Assembly (NCBI RefSeq): GCF_000721935.1
Contig: NZ_KL585395.1
Span: 14,322 to 30,611 of the forward strand
Length of the DNA: 16,290 bases
Origin: Streptomyces sp. NRRL WC-3549
Lineage (GTDB): Bacteria; Actinomycetota; Actinomycetes; Streptomycetales; Streptomycetaceae
Direction of reading: 5' to 3'
A program made the position numbers and the translations under genes. The notes below the pieces were generated by a model that had not been told where the DNA came from, searched no databases, and was given only the letters and a program-made list of their open reading frames with translations. Of this stretch, positions 13,965 through 16,290 are shown one piece after another (position 1 is the stretch's first letter; each line of letters starts with the position of its first letter).

Positions 13965-14624
13965 TCAGTTGACCGGCCGCAGCCCCAGCGGTCCCGCGAT
14001 CTCCGCGGCCATCACCCGCCCCGCCTCCTCCGCCAGATCCCCGTCGCCCGGGTCCTGGTCCGTGTCCAGCCCGTCCAGCTCCTCCAGCGGCTGGTTCAGC
14101 CGGATGTGGGCGATCAGCGACTGGAGGGCGCGCAGGGCGGCCGACGCGGTGGAGCCCCAGTTGGAGAAGTACGAGAACTGCCACCACCACAGGGCCTCGG
14201 CCGTCCGGCCCGCCTCGTAGTGGCCCAGCCCGTGGCCGAGGTCCGTGACCAGGTCGGCCAGGTCGTCGGAGATCCGGTGCGGGACGGGAGGCTTACGCGG
14301 CTCGTACGGGTCGAAGACCTCGGAGTAGACGTCGATGGGCTCCAGCAGGACGGCGAAGCGCTCACGGAGCCCGTCGGCGTCCGGTTCGGCGCCGAGGTCC
14401 GGCTCGTAGCGCTCGTCCGGGAGGATGTCCTCGTACGCGCCGAGCCGGCCGCCGGCCAGCAGCAGCTGGGAGACCTGGAGGAGCAGGACCGGCACGGCCT
14501 CCTCGGGTTCCTCGGCCTTGGACACCTCGGCGACCGCGACGATGAACGTCTTGATCTGGTCCGCGATCTGGACGGCGAAGTCGTCCGGGTCCTGCGTGAC
14601 GGAGTTCAGCGTGGCATCGGACAT
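13965..14624 (-). CDS. DUF5063 domain-containing protein
   Basis: A cytosolic 219-residue protein of unknown function, recognised by its place after recR and by sequence recalled from Streptomyces. It is acidic and helical, without membrane segments or signal peptide. Recognisable stretches are FAVQIADQIKTFIVAVAEVS (16-35), LLLQVSQLLLAGGRLGAYED (47-66), the loop DVYSEVFDPYEPRKPPVPHRI, and the aromatic-rich TAEALWWWQFSYFSNWGSTA, followed by helix AALRALQSLIAHIR. No catalytic motif is apparent. The ATG at 14624 has GGGAGG about 8 nt upstream. It starts 84 bp beyond the recR stop in the same orientation with no hairpin between, so co-transcription with recR is likely; a link to DNA repair is only suggested by that position. 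Confidence 0.85.
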   Translation of the reverse strand: MSDATLNSVTQDPDDFAVQIADQIKTFIVAVAEVSKAEEPEEAVPVLLLQVSQLLLAGGRLGAYEDILPDERYEPDLGAEPDADGLRERFAVLLEPIDVYSEVFDPYEPRKPPVPHRISDDLADLVTDLGHGLGHYEAGRTAEALWWWQFSYFSNWGSTASAALRALQSLIAHIRLNQPLEELDGLDTDQDPGDGDLAEEAGRVMAAEIAGPLGLRPVN

Positions 14625-14708
14625 CGAGGGGACCTCCCGGTGGGCACGGCCGCGAACGGTGGGTAGAACGTAGCGCCGTCCCGCATAAGGACGACGTCAG
14701 GTGCCGGG

Positions 14709-15308
14709 TCACACATCGAGCAGCCGCCTCCCCTCGAACGCGCGGCCGAGGGTGACCTCGTCGGCGTACTCCAGGTCGCCGCCCACCGGCAGGCCGCTGG
14801 CCAGCCGCGTCACCCGCAGCCCCATCGGCTTCACCATGCGCGCGAGGTAGGTCGCGGTGGCCTCGCCCTCCAGGTTGGGGTCCGTGGCCAGGATCAGCTC
14901 CGTGATGGTGCCGTCCGCGAGCCGGGCGAGCAGCTCCCGGATGCGCAGGTCGTCGGGGCCGACGCCCTCGATCGGGCTGATCGCGCCGCCGAGCACGTGG
15001 TACCGGCCCCGGAACTCCCGGGTCCGCTCGATCGCGACGACGTCCTTGGGCTCCTCGACCACGCAGATGACCGTCCGGTCGCGCCGCGCGTCCCGGCAGA
15101 TGGCGCACTGCTCCTGCTGCGCCACGTTGCCGCAGACCTCGCAGAAGCGGACCTTGTCCTTGACCTCCAGGAGCGCGTGGGCCAGACGGCGCACGTCGGT
15201 GGGCTCGGCCTGCAGGACGTGGAAGGCGATCCGCTGCGCGCTCTTGGGACCGACGCCGGGCAGCCTGCCCAGTTCGTCGATCAGCTCCTGAACCACGCCT
15301 TCGTACAA
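14709..15308 (-). CDS. recR: Recombination mediator protein RecR
   Basis: RecR works with RecF and RecO to load RecA onto SSB-coated single-stranded DNA in gap repair. The 199-residue product is full length and complete: an N-terminal helix-hairpin-helix ([20 protein letters not shown], 13-32), a four-cysteine zinc finger (Cys56, 59, 68, 71 in FCEVCG and CAICRD), a Toprim domain from about 79 ([14 protein letters not shown], then [20 protein letters not shown]), and the C-terminal [22 protein letters not shown]. The start codon is TTG at 15308, with AAGGAAAGG about 8 nt upstream; no ATG or GTG lies close enough to give the family N-terminus MYEGVVQ. It lies 103 bp behind ybaB, the common ybaB-recR pairing. 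Confidence 0.97.
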   Translation of the reverse strand: MYEGVVQELIDELGRLPGVGPKSAQRIAFHVLQAEPTDVRRLAHALLEVKDKVRFCEVCGNVAQQEQCAICRDARRDRTVICVVEEPKDVVAIERTREFRGRYHVLGGAISPIEGVGPDDLRIRELLARLADGTITELILATDPNLEGEATATYLARMVKPMGLRVTRLASGLPVGGDLEYADEVTLGRAFEGRRLLDV

Positions 15309-15386
15309 CGGAACGCCTTTCCTTTTCCTGCTCGTACCGTAGCCGGTACGGACGGGTAGCTACAGGGCCCCGCCCACCGGGACCCT

Positions 15387-15405
15387 GCCCGGCCCGAGGC
15401 CGGGC
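15387..15405 (-). terminator. Hairpin between ybaB and recR
   Basis: GCCCGGCC (15387-15394) pairs with GGCCGGGC (15398-15405) across 3 nt, just after the ybaB stop. It could be an attenuator that lowers recR expression relative to ybaB. A smaller inverted repeat, CGTACC-N6-GGTACG, lies at 15333-15350. Confidence 0.4.
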
Positions 15406-15411
15406 CGGGAT

Positions 15412-15747
15412 TCAGAAGGGCAGGCCCGGCATGCCGCCCAGCCCCTGGGCCAGCGGGCCCAGCTTCTGCTGCTGGAGCTGCTGCGCGTTCTCGTTCGCCG
15501 CCTGCACCGCGGCGACCACGAGGTCCGCGAGCGTCTCGGTGTCCTCCGGGTCCACGGCCTTGGGATCGATCACCAGGCCGCGGAGCTCGCCGGACCCGGT
15601 CACGGTGGCCTTCACCAGCCCTCCGCCCGCCTGTCCCTCGACTTCGGTCCTGGCCAGTTCCTCCTGGGCCACGGCAAGGTCCTGCTGCATCTTCTGGGCC
15701 TGCTGGAGCAGCTGCTGCATGTTGGGCTGACCACCACCGGGAATCAC
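15412..15747 (-). CDS. ybaB: YbaB/EbfC family nucleoid-associated protein
   Basis: A small dimeric DNA-binding protein that coats the nucleoid, 111 residues, usual for the family. The N-terminal helix is Gln-rich ([20 protein letters not shown]), followed by [20 protein letters not shown] (beta hairpin), [20 protein letters not shown] and a C-terminal helix [20 protein letters not shown] ending GLPF. The GTG at 15747 was chosen: it gives [12 protein letters not shown], the form I recall from Streptomyces, and has GGAG with 5-nt spacing. The frame is open to 15822, but an ATG at 15762 has no ribosome binding site. First gene of the leftward ybaB-recR-DUF5063 set, next to a long divergent promoter region. 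Confidence 0.93.
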   Translation of the reverse strand: MIPGGGQPNMQQLLQQAQKMQQDLAVAQEELARTEVEGQAGGGLVKATVTGSGELRGLVIDPKAVDPEDTETLADLVVAAVQAANENAQQLQQQKLGPLAQGLGGMPGLPF

Positions 15748-16119
15748 GGTCACTCCTGGCATTTCGACGACGGATTGTTTCGGTACGCCGAGCCTACGTG
15801 TTCGCCGGAGGGTGCGCCCCACCCGCCAGGGAGCAACTCTTTCGAGTGAGTTTCAAAATGCGGCTGTCGCACTCCTATACCTGACCAGAGGCCGTGCCCA
15901 CCCGGGAATCCCGCGATTTCGACCCCGTGGCCCACCATTCGGCGGTAGGAAGGGCAGGCGTATCCCTACGCACACGCACACCGCAGGTAACGCAGAGTTA
16001 CGCGGGTGGGGCCTTAGGTCATATGCCGTGATCCGCCCCCGCCGTGTCCGTCCAGCCGTGCCGATCCGCGTCACCACACGCCGATACGCGCCGAACTCAG
16101 AGTGCAGAGGAGTGCCCCG
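15748..16119. other. Divergent promoter region between ybaB and the SLATT-like gene (372 bp)
   Basis: No coding pattern. An inverted repeat, GTAAC-N5-GTTAC, lies at 15987-16001. A second small one, AACTC near 15836 opposite GAGTT near 15849, lies in an AT-richer patch. On the minus strand TATAGG (15879-15874) could be a -10 for ybaB, but no good -35 is seen. On the plus strand CATATG (16020-16025) could be a -10 for the rightward gene; also weak. Confidence 0.35.
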
Positions 16120-16290
16120 GTGAGTCAGCCGGAGATGCAGCCCGAAGGGCCGCCCCGCAAGGAGTCCGGCGCGGGATCCGGCGCAGATACCGGAAGCGAA
16201 CGGTCCGGTTCGCGCTACGGTGCGGGGCCGCGCGACCTGACCGCCCGCGCCTTCCCCCTCGGCGACTGGGGGGAACCCGCCGAGCGGCTC
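16120..16290 (+). CDS. SLATT-domain-like membrane protein, N-terminal fragment
   Basis: The first 57 codons of a gene that runs off the right edge. The GTG at 16120 has AGAGGAG with 7-nt spacing. The start is a disordered Gly/Ser/Pro-rich lead (VSQPEMQPEGPPRKESGAGS), then RDLTARAFPLGDWGEPAERL. I recall that last motif from Streptomyces proteins next to ybaB annotated as SLATT-domain proteins, two-helix membrane proteins proposed as effectors in prokaryotic conflict and signalling systems. The domain itself lies outside the window, so the assignment rests on this motif and gene order. Confidence 0.55.
   Translation, partial: MSQPEMQPEGPPRKESGAGSGADTGSERSGSRYGAGPRDLTARAFPLGDWGEPAERL

Overview
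The window is high-GC DNA with strong G/C bias at third codon positions, GTG and TTG starts, and several families typical of filamentous actinomycetes. The gene block sigma factor / asd / ask / DUF5063 protein / recR / ybaB / SLATT-type protein is what I remember from Streptomyces chromosomes, so this is almost certainly a Streptomyces or very close relative. This rests on protein patterns and remembered gene order, not on a search.

Left third (1-7500). The first codons of an NADPH-dependent FMN reductase-like gene run leftward, divergent from a TetR-family repressor gene. Two near-identical operator palindromes lie between them. Then come a strong palindromic terminator, a stretch that looks like a decayed GyrI-like/AraC effector-binding gene, htpG (Hsp90), a secreted SGNH lipase/esterase, a leftward class I methyltransferase, and a rightward S9 prolyl-oligopeptidase family enzyme. 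The last two are divergent across 89 bp that hold two DnaA-box-like 9-mers.

Middle (7500-11380). A SURF1 cytochrome oxidase assembly gene is flanked by two different clusters of short tandem repeats. Facing it is a leftward two-gene unit: an ECF-type sigma factor whose stop codon overlaps (ATGA) the start of a single-pass membrane protein with a DUF4232-like exported domain.

Right third (11380-16290), nearly all leftward. ybaB, recR and a DUF5063 gene form one closely spaced set. Aspartokinase and an aspartate-semialdehyde dehydrogenase homologue (also ATGA-overlapping) form the entry to the lysine/threonine/methionine pathway. Aspartokinase seems to carry an internal start for a separate regulatory subunit. 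The dehydrogenase homologue departs from the family at several active-site positions. The window ends inside a rightward gene resembling SLATT-domain membrane proteins.

No tRNA, rRNA, insertion sequence, phage gene or CRISPR array was seen. The points most worth following are the altered Asd active site, the sigma/DUF4232 pair with its in-frame repeat tail beyond a single TAG, the paired palindromes upstream of ask, and the DnaA boxes.
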